A DNA stretch of 64,000 bases from Ketobacter sp. (GCF_003671495.1 NZ_RCHN01000043.1:1-64000), one strand, 5' to 3'; counted from the stretch's first letter, positions 1-9,783 are shown. Notes: generated by a model not told the origin, from the sequence alone. Program-made: numbers and translations.

Positions 1-344
1 CATTGGCTTCGACGTCGATTACGAACCCTTAGGTGCATGTCGTGTGGGTAGCAACACACGTACTTCAAGTGCTGCAAATGATAGTTGCAAACGACGACAA
101 CTACGCTTTAGCCGCTTAAGGCTGAACCGTCCCGAGTTTTTGCTTGTGGGGATGACAGGACGGTAACTTTACACAAGATCGCAGCAAAGCGCGCCTGGCG
201 CGGCGCTGTTAAAACTTAACAGGCTAGCTTGTTACTCCCTGTCTGGTCGGGCCGTAACGAGCGAAATTAATAGACAAGACTAAACATGTAGATCCTTAGG
301 CAGAGGATTGGCGGACGCGGGTTCGATCCCCGCCGCCTCCACCA
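1..344 (+). ncRNA. ssrA: tmRNA (ssrA), 5' end cut by window edge
   Basis: Transfer-messenger RNA that rescues stalled ribosomes and tags the nascent peptide for proteolysis. The resume codon GCA is at 87-89 and the tag frame runs to TAA at 117-119, encoding ANDDNYALAA after the tRNA-charged Ala. The 3' end carries the T-arm (GGTTCGATCC region, 319-331) and an encoded CCA at 342-344. Only a few 5' bases of the acceptor stem should lie outside the window, since the D-like segment GGCTTCGACG starts at base 5. Confidence 0.95.
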
Positions 345-350
345 ACAACG

Positions 351-381
351 AAGCCCCTGCAGGCCATGCAGGGGCTTTTTG
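351..381 (+). terminator. Rho-independent terminator of ssrA
   Basis: AAGCCCCTGC (351-360) pairs with GCAGGGGCTT (368-377) around a 7-nt loop, followed by a run of T. It sits 6 nt after the tmRNA CCA end. Confidence 0.9.
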
Positions 382-646
382 CTTTGCAGGCCCCGCACCT
401 GAATTGGTGAACCTTTAAACATTCAGATAAAAGCCTTTATAAACAGCAACATAATCTCATGTGGCCAAGGCTTTCACCCTGTAGCAGGAGGCTGGGCCAG
501 CCCCAACCACCCGCACCGCTCCAGCCCCACAATTTCCCCCAAATTTTTCTCACCTCATCTATTTATTTTTGAGCAAAAAAGCCGCATAGTTCGCCCAATT
601 GTCAAGTAAAACGGTGACCTTTAACCTTCCCCCTTCGAGGACAACT
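382..646 (+). other. Intergenic region upstream of potF
   Basis: No gene is seen here. It must contain the pot operon promoter. A weak sigma70-like pair is TTGTCA (599-604) with TTTAAC (620-625), but the spacer is only 15 nt. A Shine-Dalgarno GAGG lies at 637-640. No operator was recognised. Confidence 0.4.
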
Positions 647-1729
647 ATGCGAGCAAAATTCGGTGCCCTATTGGCAGCAATGACGATCACAACCGTGGTA
701 TCCGCTGAGGAACTGCATATCTACAACTGGTCAGACTACATTGCCGAGGACACCGTCTCGAAGTTCGAGGAGGAAACCGGCATCAAGGTGAGCTACGACG
801 TTTACGACTCCAACGAAGTGCTGGAAGCCAAGCTGTTCGCCGGCCGTTCCGGTTATGATTTGGTGTTCCCCACCGCCCGCCCCTTCGCTGACCGCCATAT
901 CCAGGCCAAAGCCTACCAGAAGTTGGACAAGAGCAAGCTTTCCAACATCGGCAATCTGGATGCCGGCATCCTGACCTCCCTCAGCGACATTGATCCCGGC
1001 AACGCCTATCTGGTGCCGTATATGTGGGGCACCACCGGCATTGGCTACAACGTGGACAAGGTCACCGCGATTCTGGGTGAAATGCCAAAGGACACCTGGC
1101 GCCTGTTGTTCGATCCTGAAATCGTCGCCAAGCTGAGCAGCTGTGGTGTCACCCTGATGGATGACCCGACCGAGGTATTCGTGGCGGCACGGGCTTATCT
1201 GGGCAAAGACACTGCCGATTTCAGCGCAGACGCAGTGAAAGAAGCAGTGGATCAGATCAGCAAAGTGCGCAAGAACATCAAGTACTTCCACAGCTCCCAA
1301 TACATCAACGACCTGGCCAACGGCGACATCTGCGTAGCGCATGGCTACTCCGGTGATATTCTGCAGGCTCGGGATCGTGCCGCAGAAGCCGACAATGGCG
1401 TAAAAGTGGCCTATGCCGTGCCGTCTGAAGGCGCCGTGGTGTGGACCGATGTGATGGCCATTCCGGCAGACGCCAAGAATGTCGACCAGGCGCTCAAGTT
1501 CATCAACTACCTGATGCGTCCGGACGTTATTGCCGCGGCCACCAATTTTGTGGCCTACGCCAATGCCAATGCCAAAGCGGCTGCGCTGGTGGACCCGGAG
1601 ATTGCCAATGACCCGGGCATTTACCCCCCCGCCGCCACCCGTGAAAAACTGCTGGTGCTGAAGACTCCCACCGAAAAGCAGGCCCGCGACATGAACCGCG
1701 CCTGGACGCGACTCAAAACCGGTAAATAA
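647..1729 (+). CDS. potF: Putrescine ABC transporter periplasmic binding protein
   Basis: Periplasmic receptor that delivers putrescine (possibly other polyamines) to the PotGHI importer. The start is ATG 647, preceded by GAGG 6 nt upstream; the open frame extends further to a TTG at 599 without a ribosome site. Residues 1-20 are a signal peptide cleaved near VVSA/EE. The mature N-terminus LHIYNWSDYIAEDTV and the motifs FHSSQYINDLANGDICVA and NPGIYPPA match the PotF/SpuD family closely, and the 360-aa length is usual (E. coli PotF is 370). It is the first gene of a potFGHI-order operon. Putrescine specificity is inferred from family resemblance; spermidine-binding paralogues have the same fold. 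Confidence 0.93.
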   Translation: MRAKFGALLAAMTITTVVSAEELHIYNWSDYIAEDTVSKFEEETGIKVSYDVYDSNEVLEAKLFAGRSGYDLVFPTARPFADRHIQAKAYQKLDKSKLSNIGNLDAGILTSLSDIDPGNAYLVPYMWGTTGIGYNVDKVTAILGEMPKDTWRLLFDPEIVAKLSSCGVTLMDDPTEVFVAARAYLGKDTADFSADAVKEAVDQISKVRKNIKYFHSSQYINDLANGDICVAHGYSGDILQARDRAAEADNGVKVAYAVPSEGAVVWTDVMAIPADAKNVDQALKFINYLMRPDVIAAATNFVAYANANAKAAALVDPEIANDPGIYPPAATREKLLVLKTPTEKQARDMNRAWTRLKTGK

Positions 1730-1781
1730 CCAAGATGTTTCCGGGGCCGCGTTAAGCGGCCTCACTTTTTGAGAGTACGAG

Positions 1782-2873
1782 ATGGTTGCTGAGTCTCCTA
1801 TTGTTCAGATCAAACAGGTTTCCAAAAATTTCGATGCGGTCTATGCGGTGGATGACATCAGCCTGGACATTTACCGGGGCGAATTCTTCTCCCTGTTAGG
1901 GGCTTCCGGCTGTGGCAAAACCACGCTGCTGCGCATCCTGGCCGGCTTCGAACAGCCTTCCTCCGGGCGCATCTTTATCGATGGCCAGGATATGACGGAT
2001 GTGCCGGCCTATGCCCGCCCCGTCAACATGATGTTCCAGTCTTATGCCCTGTTTCCCCACATGAACGTGGCCGATAACATTGCCTATGGACTCAAGCGTG
2101 ATGGCATGGGCAAAGCCGAACGGGCCGAGCGGGTGCAGGAGATGATGGCCCTGGTCAAAATCGCGGCCTACGCCAAACGCAAGCCGCATCAGCTGTCCGG
2201 TGGTCAACGGCAGCGGGTGGCACTGGCCCGCGCCCTGGCCAAGCAACCCAAAATCCTGCTGCTGGATGAACCATTGGGAGCACTGGATAAAAAACTGCGG
2301 GAAGAAACCCAGTTCGAGTTGGTGAACCTGCAGGAGCGCTTGAAAACCACGTTTATCGTGGTGACCCATGATCAGGAAGAGGCCATGACCATGTCCTCCC
2401 GCATTGCCCTGATGCATGCCGGGCGCATTGAACAGTTGGATACGCCCCGCCGGATTTACGAATTCCCGGCCACCCGCTATGCCGCCGGCTTTATCGGCTC
2501 GGCCAATCTGCTGCACGCCCACGTGGTCAGCCAGGAGGACGAACTGGTAACCCTGCGCAGCGAAGCCCTGGAACGCGAATTCGTGGTGCACCACGGCCAA
2601 CCCCTGGCGCCCAATATGGACGTCAGCATTATTGTGCGTCCGGAGAAGATCCAGGTGGGCCCCGCCAATGATGCGCCCAACAAAGTGGAAGGCGTCATCA
2701 AGGAGATCGCCTATCTGGGGGATGTGTCGATCTATCACGCAGAGATCGCCCCCGGCGTTCGCATCAAATTCACCCAAAGCAATGTGCTGCCGCTGGCAGA
2801 ACAACCCCTGAGCTGGGAGCAGGAAGTGCGCTTGAGTTGGTCGCCCTACAGCTGCGGTATTTTGAGCCAATGA
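1782..2873 (+). CDS. potG: Putrescine ABC transporter ATP-binding protein
   Basis: Cytoplasmic ATPase that powers polyamine import. Walker A is GASGCGKT at residues 40-47, the ABC signature LSGGQ at 138-142 and Walker B ILLLDEP at 158-164, followed by the switch-region TFIVVTHDQEEAMTM. The last 110 residues form the TOBE-type regulatory domain, with IVRPEKI. It starts 52 nt after potF, and its TGA stop overlaps the ATG of the next gene (ATGA), so translation is coupled. At 363 aa it is typical of PotA/PotG. Confidence 0.94.
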   Translation: MVAESPIVQIKQVSKNFDAVYAVDDISLDIYRGEFFSLLGASGCGKTTLLRILAGFEQPSSGRIFIDGQDMTDVPAYARPVNMMFQSYALFPHMNVADNIAYGLKRDGMGKAERAERVQEMMALVKIAAYAKRKPHQLSGGQRQRVALARALAKQPKILLLDEPLGALDKKLREETQFELVNLQERLKTTFIVVTHDQEEAMTMSSRIALMHAGRIEQLDTPRRIYEFPATRYAAGFIGSANLLHAHVVSQEDELVTLRSEALEREFVVHHGQPLAPNMDVSIIVRPEKIQVGPANDAPNKVEGVIKEIAYLGDVSIYHAEIAPGVRIKFTQSNVLPLAEQPLSWEQEVRLSWSPYSCGILSQ

Positions 2874-3757
2874 ACAAACGTCTTTCTGGTCTGATTGCCG
2901 GTATTCCCACTTTCTGGCTGGTGGTACTGTTTGTATTGCCGCTGCTGTTTGTGTTGAAAATGAGCCTGACCGAAGCCCGCTTGGGGCTGCCGCCTTATCA
3001 CGACCTGATTCGGGAAATGGAAGACGGGCTCATCACCATCAAGATCAACTTCGGCAACTACGTGATTCTGGCGCAGGACTCCCTGTACCTGAGTGCACTC
3101 TGGGGTTCGCTCAAGATTGCCACCGTGTCCACCCTGCTGTGCATTCTGATCGGCTACCCCATGGCCTATGCCATTGCCAATTCCCCCAAGCACCTGCAGA
3201 CCCCGTTGCTGATGCTGGTGATTCTGCCGTTCTGGACGTCCTTTCTGATTCGTGTCTACGCCTGGATCGGCATCCTGAAAAGCAATGGTTTGCTGAATAA
3301 CTTTCTGATGTGGTGTGGTGTGATCGATGAGCCCCTGCAGATACTGCACACGGTCTGGGCGGTCTACATCGGGGACGCCTATTCCTATTTGCCGTTTTTC
3401 ATCCTGCCACTGTACGCCACCCTGGTGAAGCTGGATCGCGGCCTGCTGGAAGCGGCGGCGGACCTGGGTGCCAGGCCCGTTATGCAATTTCTTACCGTCA
3501 CCCTGCCGCAATCCATCCCCGGTGTGGTGGCCGGCTCCATGCTGGTGTTCATCCCGGTGATGGGGGAATTTGTGATCCCGGATCTACTCGGCGGCCCGGA
3601 TGTGTTGATGCTGGGCAAAATGATGTGGATCGAGTTCTTCAACAACAAAGATTGGCCGTTGGCCTCTGCCCTCACTGTGGTATTGCTGGTGGCGCTGATC
3701 ATTCCCTTTGTGTTGATGCAGAATTACGAACAACAGGACAGTAAGGACAAGGCATGA
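2870..3757 (+). CDS. potH: Putrescine ABC transporter permease PotH-like
   Basis: First inner-membrane permease of the polyamine importer. ATG 2870 was chosen because it overlaps the potG stop as ATGA; a longer frame from 2837 would run inside potG. Five to six hydrophobic helices follow the N-terminal helix. The EAA loop that contacts the ATPase is visible as LEAAADLGARPVMQFLTVTLP. The family motif FWTSFLIRVYAW is present. It is 295 aa, against 317 for E. coli PotH. Its stop again overlaps the next ATG. Confidence 0.93.
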   Translation: MNKRLSGLIAGIPTFWLVVLFVLPLLFVLKMSLTEARLGLPPYHDLIREMEDGLITIKINFGNYVILAQDSLYLSALWGSLKIATVSTLLCILIGYPMAYAIANSPKHLQTPLLMLVILPFWTSFLIRVYAWIGILKSNGLLNNFLMWCGVIDEPLQILHTVWAVYIGDAYSYLPFFILPLYATLVKLDRGLLEAAADLGARPVMQFLTVTLPQSIPGVVAGSMLVFIPVMGEFVIPDLLGGPDVLMLGKMMWIEFFNNKDWPLASALTVVLLVALIIPFVLMQNYEQQDSKDKA

Positions 3758-4560
3758 GCAAACTGCGCTGGTTGCAAATCACCGTGCTGTTGCTCGGGTT
3801 TGCCTTTCTCTACATTCCCATGATCAGCCTTATCGTGTACTCGTTTAATGAAAGCCGCCTGGTTACCGTGTGGGCGGGCTTCAGTACCAAATGGTATTCC
3901 GAGCTGATGGACAACCGGCAACTGCTGGGGGCGGCCTGGCTCAGCATCAAAATCGGTTTTTTGAATGCCTGCCTGTCGGTGATACTGGGCACCCTGGCGG
4001 CCATTGTGCTGGTGCGGTTTCGCCGCTCCCGGATGCGCAAGCCGCTGGATGTGATGGTGGCCGCGCCCCTGGTCATGCCTGACATCATCATCGGCCTGTC
4101 ATTGTTGTTACTCTTTGTGTCACTGGAAAACCTGATGGGATGGCCGGAGCGGGGCCAGCTCACAGTGATTCTGGCTCACAGTACCTTCTCCATGGCCTAT
4201 GTTACGGTGGTGGTGCGCAGTCGCCTGGTGAGCATGGACCGCTCCCTGGAAGAGGCGGCGATGGACCTGGGCGCCAGGCCCCTGTGGGTGTTCTTCACCG
4301 TCACCCTGCCGATCATTGCCCCGTCGCTGGTGGCCGGCTGGCTGCTGGCCTTTACGCTGTCGATGGATGATCTGGTGGTGGCCAGCTTCGTCAGTGGCCC
4401 GGGGGCAACAACCTTGCCCATGATGGTATACTCCAGCGTGCGTTTAGGAGTCAGCCCCCAGATCAACGCGCTGGCCAGCATCATCATTCTGGTGGTGAGT
4501 GTGGCGGTTCTGATCGCCGGGATTCTGATGTATCGCCAGGAAAAACGGCTGCGGCACTGA
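3754..4560 (+). CDS. potI: Putrescine ABC transporter permease PotI-like
   Basis: Second inner-membrane permease, 268 aa, coupled to potH by a 4-nt overlap. It begins with a membrane helix, and the EAA loop reads LEEAAMDLGARPLWVFFTVTLP. The motif TLSMDDLVVASFVSGPGATTLP is characteristic of PotC/PotI. It completes a binding protein, ATPase, permease, permease cassette in potFGHI order. No clear T-run terminator follows; 120 nt separate it from the decarboxylase, so read-through into that gene is possible. Confidence 0.93.
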   Translation: MSKLRWLQITVLLLGFAFLYIPMISLIVYSFNESRLVTVWAGFSTKWYSELMDNRQLLGAAWLSIKIGFLNACLSVILGTLAAIVLVRFRRSRMRKPLDVMVAAPLVMPDIIIGLSLLLLFVSLENLMGWPERGQLTVILAHSTFSMAYVTVVVRSRLVSMDRSLEEAAMDLGARPLWVFFTVTLPIIAPSLVAGWLLAFTLSMDDLVVASFVSGPGATTLPMMVYSSVRLGVSPQINALASIIILVVSVAVLIAGILMYRQEKRLRH

Positions 4561-4679
4561 GCAGGTTTCCGTTGAGCGGGGGGCTGCGGCCCTTTAGCCA
4601 CACTGGTGGACCTGCTATGCTGCTGCCCTTAAATACCATGGAGTTGCACCGGTGGCTCCTGCACTATTCGAGGTAAGCC

Positions 4680-6923
4680 ATGCGCTTTCAGTTTCCCATC
4701 ATCATCATCGACGAAGATTTCCGCTCCGAGAACAGTTCCGGCCTGGGCATCCGGGCTCTGGTGAGCGCCATTGAAAAAGAAGGCATGGAAGTGATCGGCG
4801 TCACCAGTTACGGTGACCTGAGCAGCTTTGTACAGCAGCAAAGCCGCGGTTCCTGCTTTATTCTGTCCATTGATGATGAAGAGTTCCACGGCGACCGCAC
4901 CGAGGCCACCCTTGAGCAACTGCGTAACTTCATCACCGAGCTGCGCCTGCGCAACCCCGATATCCCGATTTTCCTGCATGGGGAAACCCGCACCTCACGG
5001 CACATTCCCAACGATGTGCTGCGCGAACTGCACGGGTTTATTCACATGTTTGAGGACACCCCGGAATTCATTGCCCGCTATGTGGTACGCGAAGCCAAAA
5101 CCTATGTGGACACCCTGGCACCGCCGTTTTTCCGTGCCCTGGTGGACTACGCCCACGACGGCTCCTACTCCTGGCATTGCCCCGGCCACAGTGGCGGGGT
5201 CGCTTTTCTGAAAAGTCCGGTGGGCCACATGTTCCACCAGTTCTTTGGCGAAAACATGCTGCGGGCGGACGTGTGTAATGCGGTGGATGAGCTGGGGCAG
5301 TTACTGGACCATACCGGCCCGGTGGCCGCCAGCGAGCGCAATGCAGCCCGTATCTTTCACGCCGATCACGTGTTCTTCGTCACCAACGGCACTTCCACCT
5401 CCAACAAAATCGTCTGGAACAGTACCGTGGCCCCCGGCGATATTGTGGTGGTGGACCGCAACTGTCATAAAAGCATTCTGCACTCGATCATCATGACCGG
5501 CGCCATCCCGGTGTTCCTGATGCCCACCCGCAACAATTACGGCATCATCGGGCCCATTCCGAAAAGCGAATTCAAGTGGGAAAACATCCGCAAAAAGATC
5601 GCGAAGAATCCCTTTATCGACGACAAGACCGCCATGCCCCGGGTACTGACCATCACCCAGAGCACCTATGACGGCGTGCTGTACAACGTGGAGGAAATCA
5701 AGGAAGAGCTGGACGGTAAAATCGATTCCCTGCATTTCGACGAAGCCTGGCTACCCCATGCCGCGTTCCATGATTTTTACGGCGACTATCACGCTATGGG
5801 CGAAGGGCGCACTCCATGCAAGAACTCTCTGGTGTTCGCCACCCAGAGCACTCACAAACTGTTGGCCGGGCTTTCCCAGGCGTCGCAGATTCTGGTGCAG
5901 GATTCGGAAAGCCGGCAGCTGGACAAGGACCTCTTTAACGAGGCGTACCTGATGCACACCTCCACCTCCCCTCAATACGCCATCATCGCCAGCTGCGACG
6001 TGGCGGCGGCCATGATGGAACCGCCCGGGGGCACTGCCCTGGTGGCGGAATCCATCGACGAAGCCATGGAGTTCCGCCGTGCCATGCGCAAGGTGGATGA
6101 GGAATGGGGCGCCGACTGGTGGTTCAAAGTCTGGGGACCGGACGAACTGGCGGAAGAAGGCATGGGTGACCAGCACAACTGGACCCTGAAGGCCGGTGAG
6201 CGCTGGCACGGCTTTGGTGATTTGGCGGAGGGCTTCAACATGCTCGACCCGATCAAGGCCACCATCATCACGCCCGGGTTGGATGTGGAAGGGGATTTCG
6301 ATGAGTGGGGCATTCCCGCCGGCATCCTCACCAAGTACCTGGCGGAGCACGGTATCATTGTGGAGAAGTGCGGGCTGTATTCGTTTTTCATCATGTTCAC
6401 CATCGGCATCACCAAAGGACGCTGGAATACCCTGGTGACAGAACTGCAGCAGTTTAAGGACTGCTACGACACCAACATGCCACTGTATCGCTGCATGCCG
6501 GAATTTTTGGCCAAGCAGCCGGGTTATGAAGGCATGGGGCTGCGCGACCTGTGCCAGAAAATCCACGCGGTGTATGCGGAGTATGATGTGGCCCGCCTGA
6601 CCACGGATATGTACTTGTCGGATATGGTGCCCGCCATGCGCCCGGCGGACGCCTGGTCCAAAATGGCTCACCGCGAGATCGAGCGGGTGGACATCGATGA
6701 GCTGGAAGGCCGGGTCACGGCAATGCTGGTCACCCCGTATCCCCCCGGCATTCCACTTCTGATTCCCGGCGAGCGCTTTAACAAAAACATCGTCGACTAT
6801 CTGCGGTTTGCCCGCGCCTTCAATGAGCGCTTCCCCGGCTTTGAAACCGATACCCATGGTTTGGTGAAAGAAAAGGTGGACGGCAAGGTGCGCTATTACG
6901 TGGACTGCGTGAAAGACGACTGA
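4680..6923 (+). CDS. Orn/Lys/Arg decarboxylase, fold-type I (LdcA/AdiA-like)
   Basis: PLP-dependent amino-acid decarboxylase of the large bacterial class (747 aa), converting lysine to cadaverine, arginine to agmatine, or ornithine to putrescine. It has an N-terminal response-regulator-like wing domain (about 1-130), the catalytic core with WHCPGHSGG and the internal-aldimine lysine in STHKLL (Lys393), and a C-terminal domain ending near PGFETDTHG. PYPPGIPLLIPGERF is the family substrate-loop motif. Overall it resembles Pseudomonas LdcA more than the acid-inducible E. coli enzymes. Shine-Dalgarno GAGGTAA precedes ATG 4680. Lying just after potFGHI, it suggests a polyamine supply and uptake locus. 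Substrate cannot be assigned from sequence alone. Confidence 0.9.
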   Translation: MRFQFPIIIIDEDFRSENSSGLGIRALVSAIEKEGMEVIGVTSYGDLSSFVQQQSRGSCFILSIDDEEFHGDRTEATLEQLRNFITELRLRNPDIPIFLHGETRTSRHIPNDVLRELHGFIHMFEDTPEFIARYVVREAKTYVDTLAPPFFRALVDYAHDGSYSWHCPGHSGGVAFLKSPVGHMFHQFFGENMLRADVCNAVDELGQLLDHTGPVAASERNAARIFHADHVFFVTNGTSTSNKIVWNSTVAPGDIVVVDRNCHKSILHSIIMTGAIPVFLMPTRNNYGIIGPIPKSEFKWENIRKKIAKNPFIDDKTAMPRVLTITQSTYDGVLYNVEEIKEELDGKIDSLHFDEAWLPHAAFHDFYGDYHAMGEGRTPCKNSLVFATQSTHKLLAGLSQASQILVQDSESRQLDKDLFNEAYLMHTSTSPQYAIIASCDVAAAMMEPPGGTALVAESIDEAMEFRRAMRKVDEEWGADWWFKVWGPDELAEEGMGDQHNWTLKAGERWHGFGDLAEGFNMLDPIKATIITPGLDVEGDFDEWGIPAGILTKYLAEHGIIVEKCGLYSFFIMFTIGITKGRWNTLVTELQQFKDCYDTNMPLYRCMPEFLAKQPGYEGMGLRDLCQKIHAVYAEYDVARLTTDMYLSDMVPAMRPADAWSKMAHREIERVDIDELEGRVTAMLVTPYPPGIPLLIPGERFNKNIVDYLRFARAFNERFPGFETDTHGLVKEKVDGKVRYYVDCVKDD

Positions 6924-6953
6924 CCGTCTCTATAAGCCAATTGCAAAGCAGAG

Positions 6954-6984
6954 TTGATCCGGTGCGCGTTTGCGGCCGGATCAA
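6954..6984. terminator. Hairpin between convergent genes
   Basis: TTGATCCGG (6954-6962) pairs perfectly with CCGGATCAA (6976-6984). It sits between the decarboxylase stop and the end of the oppositely oriented oxidoreductase gene. There is no U tract on either side, so it is at best a bidirectional 3'-end hairpin. Confidence 0.45.
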
Positions 6985-6991
6985 ACGCCAC

Positions 6992-9271
6992 TCATGACCA
7001 ACTGAGATCTTCGTTCCTGAACGGTGTGCTGCGTACCCGCTTGCCAGTGGCCTGGTAGATGGCATTGGCGATGGCCGGCCCGATGGGCCCCACCGGGGCC
7101 TCACCGATAATGGCAAAGCGATCGTGGCCGGATAGCGCGTCAAAGTGAATATTGATCCTGGGCATGTCCGCCATTTTCAACAGGGGCAGGCTGTCGAAGT
7201 TACCCTCTTTCACCGCGCCATCGACGATGGTGAGCCCTTCATTCAACGACATGCTCAAACCATAGATAATTCCGCCCTGGATCTGCTGGGCCACCGCATC
7301 CCGATTGACGATGCGGCCGCAATCAAAGGTGAAATCAATCTGCTGCACCTGCAGCTGGCCAGACTTGCTCACTTCCACCCGGGCCACGGCGCACACGGTT
7401 GCACCCCGTTGCCGGGAACCGGAGTGGGGCCAGTTGCTGATGGCGATGCCCCGCCCCTGGCCTTTGGGCAACGGCTGCCCCCAGCCGGCCTTCTCTGCGG
7501 CGATGCGCAGGCAAGCAGACCAGGCCGGGTCCCAGTGCTCCAATAACGCCAGCCGATACTGCAGGGGGTCTGCCCCGGCCGCCACCGCACATTCGTCGAT
7601 GATGGATTCCACGGTAAAGGCGTGGGAGTTGTAACAGGGCCCGCGATAGGCGCCGGTATAGAAATGGGTGGGCAGGTTGCTGGTGGACAGGCGCACATTG
7701 GGAATGCCGCCATCGGCCGCATAGGCCATGTCCGCATAGCCCAGGTTCAGGGCCATGCCGCTGAAACAAGTTTCTCCCTGTAGTGACACCAACGTCCCCT
7801 GCTCGTCAAGCCCCGCCCGATAGCGCGCAGCCAGGGGCGTGCGATAGGCGCCCTGGCGGGTGGTTTCCTCCCGGGACCAGATCACCTTCACCGGCACACC
7901 CGGGTACTGGCGGGCAATGGCCACCACCGTACGCACATCGTCGCCGATGACCCGCCGGCCGAAGCCGCCTCCCACCAGAGTCTGGTGAAAATTGACCTTG
8001 GCGGGATCAAGGCCTGACTCGTCCACCGCCACCCAGAACGCCTGTTGCATATCCTGGGTGGCATGCCAGAACTCCAGACTGTCGGCGGTGTAGAGCGCCG
8101 TACCGTTTAAGGGCTCCATGGTGGCGTGCTCACACAGGGGCGTGCGGTAGGTGGCCTCCACCGTTTGCGCCGGTCGTACCTTGCTGATGTCACCGGCCTT
8201 GGTAAGGGGATCACCGGCCATGTTGGCCAGAACCTGGTCCTGGCGCTCAGCCAGTTTTTCGTTGGATGCCCAGAAACGCCCCAGGCCCAGATCCCACTCC
8301 ACCGGCAGGGCATCCAGGGCCCGCTTGGCCTGCCAGTAATGCTCGGCAATCACCGCCACACCACTGCGCAACTCAGAACCTTCAAAACCGAAAGTGGGGT
8401 CTGCCTGTACCGGGGAACCGGGGGTCTTGGACGGGTCGATCACCACCACCGCTTTGACGCCGGGCATGGACAGGACGGCCTCCGGTTCGTGATTTTTCAA
8501 CAGTCCGCCCTGCACCGGGCACTGCAGCAACGCCGCATGCACCATCCCCGGCAGGGTCACATCCATGCCATAAACGGCTTTGCCAGTGACGATGTCCGGC
8601 AGTTGCAACTTGTGGGGCTGGGTCTTGCCCAGCTTGCGCCATTGGCTTTGCGCTTTGATGCTGGGCTCCACCTCCAGTGGCACCCCGGCGGCCTCGGCGG
8701 CCACCTCCCCGAAGCGCAGGGAACGACCGGACGATTCATGGCGCAGCACGCTGTCCCGGGCGGTCACTTCCGCCACCGGCACCTGCCAGCGTGCAGCTGC
8801 CGCATGTTTCAACCGTTCCCGGGCACTGGCCCCCAACTGCAGAGTGTAGGGCATGCGATCATGGTCGGTGCTATGGCCACCAAAAAAAGGCTGCAAGCCC
8901 ACGGCATAACTGCCTGGCTGGCGCAACTCCCGGCTGTAGGAGGCAAACTCCACTTTAACCTTGTCCCAGGCGCACTCCAGCTCTTCAGCGATATTCAACG
9001 CGTGCTGGGTGGTGGCTCCGTTGCCGATCTCCGGCGTGGGCACACTGACGATCACCGTGTCATCCGGCAAAATCCGCAGCCAGGGGGACAACTCATCACC
9101 GCTGCCACTCCATGCTGGTGTCGGTTGTGATGCGGACGGATTGCTGCCCAAGGCATTCACCGGTAACAGCTGCAAAGACAAGCCCCCGGCCACGGTGGAG
9201 GCGGACACCAGGAAGGCCCGCCGGGACAGTTTTCGATTCATGATGCCCTGCACCCGATGCTCTGGCTTCAT
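6992..9271 (-). CDS. Tat-exported molybdopterin-binding oxidoreductase, IorB-like large subunit
   Basis: Molybdenum hydroxylase large subunit of the isoquinoline 1-oxidoreductase beta type (xanthine dehydrogenase superfamily), 759 aa, oxidising aldehydes or N-heterocycles at a Mo-pterin site. ATG 9271 was chosen because it overlaps the stop of the 2Fe-2S subunit gene (ATGA); a second ATG at 9241 would also work. A twin-arginine signal ([12 protein letters not shown] and a hydrophobic stretch) lies at about residues 13-38. The core has [15 protein letters not shown] and C-terminal [16 protein letters not shown], with the likely catalytic Glu724. The substrate is not predictable. The pair lacks a cytochrome c subunit gene nearby, so its electron acceptor is unknown. 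Confidence 0.9.
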   Translation of the reverse strand: MKPEHRVQGIMNRKLSRRAFLVSASTVAGGLSLQLLPVNALGSNPSASQPTPAWSGSGDELSPWLRILPDDTVIVSVPTPEIGNGATTQHALNIAEELECAWDKVKVEFASYSRELRQPGSYAVGLQPFFGGHSTDHDRMPYTLQLGASARERLKHAAAARWQVPVAEVTARDSVLRHESSGRSLRFGEVAAEAAGVPLEVEPSIKAQSQWRKLGKTQPHKLQLPDIVTGKAVYGMDVTLPGMVHAALLQCPVQGGLLKNHEPEAVLSMPGVKAVVVIDPSKTPGSPVQADPTFGFEGSELRSGVAVIAEHYWQAKRALDALPVEWDLGLGRFWASNEKLAERQDQVLANMAGDPLTKAGDISKVRPAQTVEATYRTPLCEHATMEPLNGTALYTADSLEFWHATQDMQQAFWVAVDESGLDPAKVNFHQTLVGGGFGRRVIGDDVRTVVAIARQYPGVPVKVIWSREETTRQGAYRTPLAARYRAGLDEQGTLVSLQGETCFSGMALNLGYADMAYAADGGIPNVRLSTSNLPTHFYTGAYRGPCYNSHAFTVESIIDECAVAAGADPLQYRLALLEHWDPAWSACLRIAAEKAGWGQPLPKGQGRGIAISNWPHSGSRQRGATVCAVARVEVSKSGQLQVQQIDFTFDCGRIVNRDAVAQQIQGGIIYGLSMSLNEGLTIVDGAVKEGNFDSLPLLKMADMPRINIHFDALSGHDRFAIIGEAPVGPIGPAIANAIYQATGKRVRSTPFRNEDLSWS

Positions 9272-9783
9272 GCGCCCTGCTCCTGCTGCTCTGGCTTCTG
9301 TTGCTCTGGCTTCTGCTGCTCTGAGCCGTGGAGGGCGCGAGCCGCTTGCTGGATGGCGGTGCGAATGCGGGGATAGGTGCCGCAACGGCAGATGTTGGAC
9401 ATCTGTACATCAATATCCTCGTCGCTGGGATTGGGCACCCGCTTGAGCAGATCCGCCGCTGCCATCAGCATACCGGCCTGGCAGTATCCGCATTGGGGCA
9501 CATTCAGCTCCACCCACAGTTGCTGCAGAATGTGATCACCGGATTCCGACAGGCCTTCGATGGTAGTGATGTCGGCTCCGCCCACCGCTGCCACCGGCAA
9601 TTGGCAGGAACGCACCGCCGCGCCGTTGAAATGCACGGTACAGGCCCCGCACAACCCGGCACCGCAGCCAAACTTGGTGCCGGTGAGGCCAAGGTGATCC
9701 CGCAGTGCCCACAGCAACGGGGTACTGGGATCAATATCCAGGGCGTGTGGCTGCCCGTTGAGGGTGAAACTGATGCTTGTCAT
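9268..9783 (-). CDS. 2Fe-2S subunit of molybdenum oxidoreductase, IorA-like
   Basis: Small electron-transfer subunit (171 aa) pairing with the molybdopterin subunit. The plant-type ferredoxin cluster ligands are Cys40, Cys45, Cys48 and Cys60; the second, helical-domain cluster has Cys98, Cys101, Cys132 and Cys134 (CGYCQAGM and CRC). It carries no signal peptide of its own, so in this family it is thought to cross the membrane with the Tat-bearing partner. The last 20 residues are a low-complexity Glu/Gln/Lys/Pro tail that family members do not need. It is coupled by ATGA overlaps to both the upstream membrane protein and the downstream large subunit. Confidence 0.93.
   Translation of the reverse strand: MTSISFTLNGQPHALDIDPSTPLLWALRDHLGLTGTKFGCGAGLCGACTVHFNGAAVRSCQLPVAAVGGADITTIEGLSESGDHILQQLWVELNVPQCGYCQAGMLMAAADLLKRVPNPSDEDIDVQMSNICRCGTYPRIRTAIQQAARALHGSEQQKPEQQKPEQQEQGA
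9284..9328 (-). repeat. 15-nt tandem repeat in the 2Fe-2S subunit C-terminus
   Basis: Three adjacent 15-nt units (TGCTGCTCTGGCTTC and close variants at 9284, 9299 and 9314) encode a repeated five-residue EQQKP-type tail at the extreme C-terminus of the Fe-S subunit. A further related stretch encodes KPEH at the start of the next gene. Confidence 0.75.
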
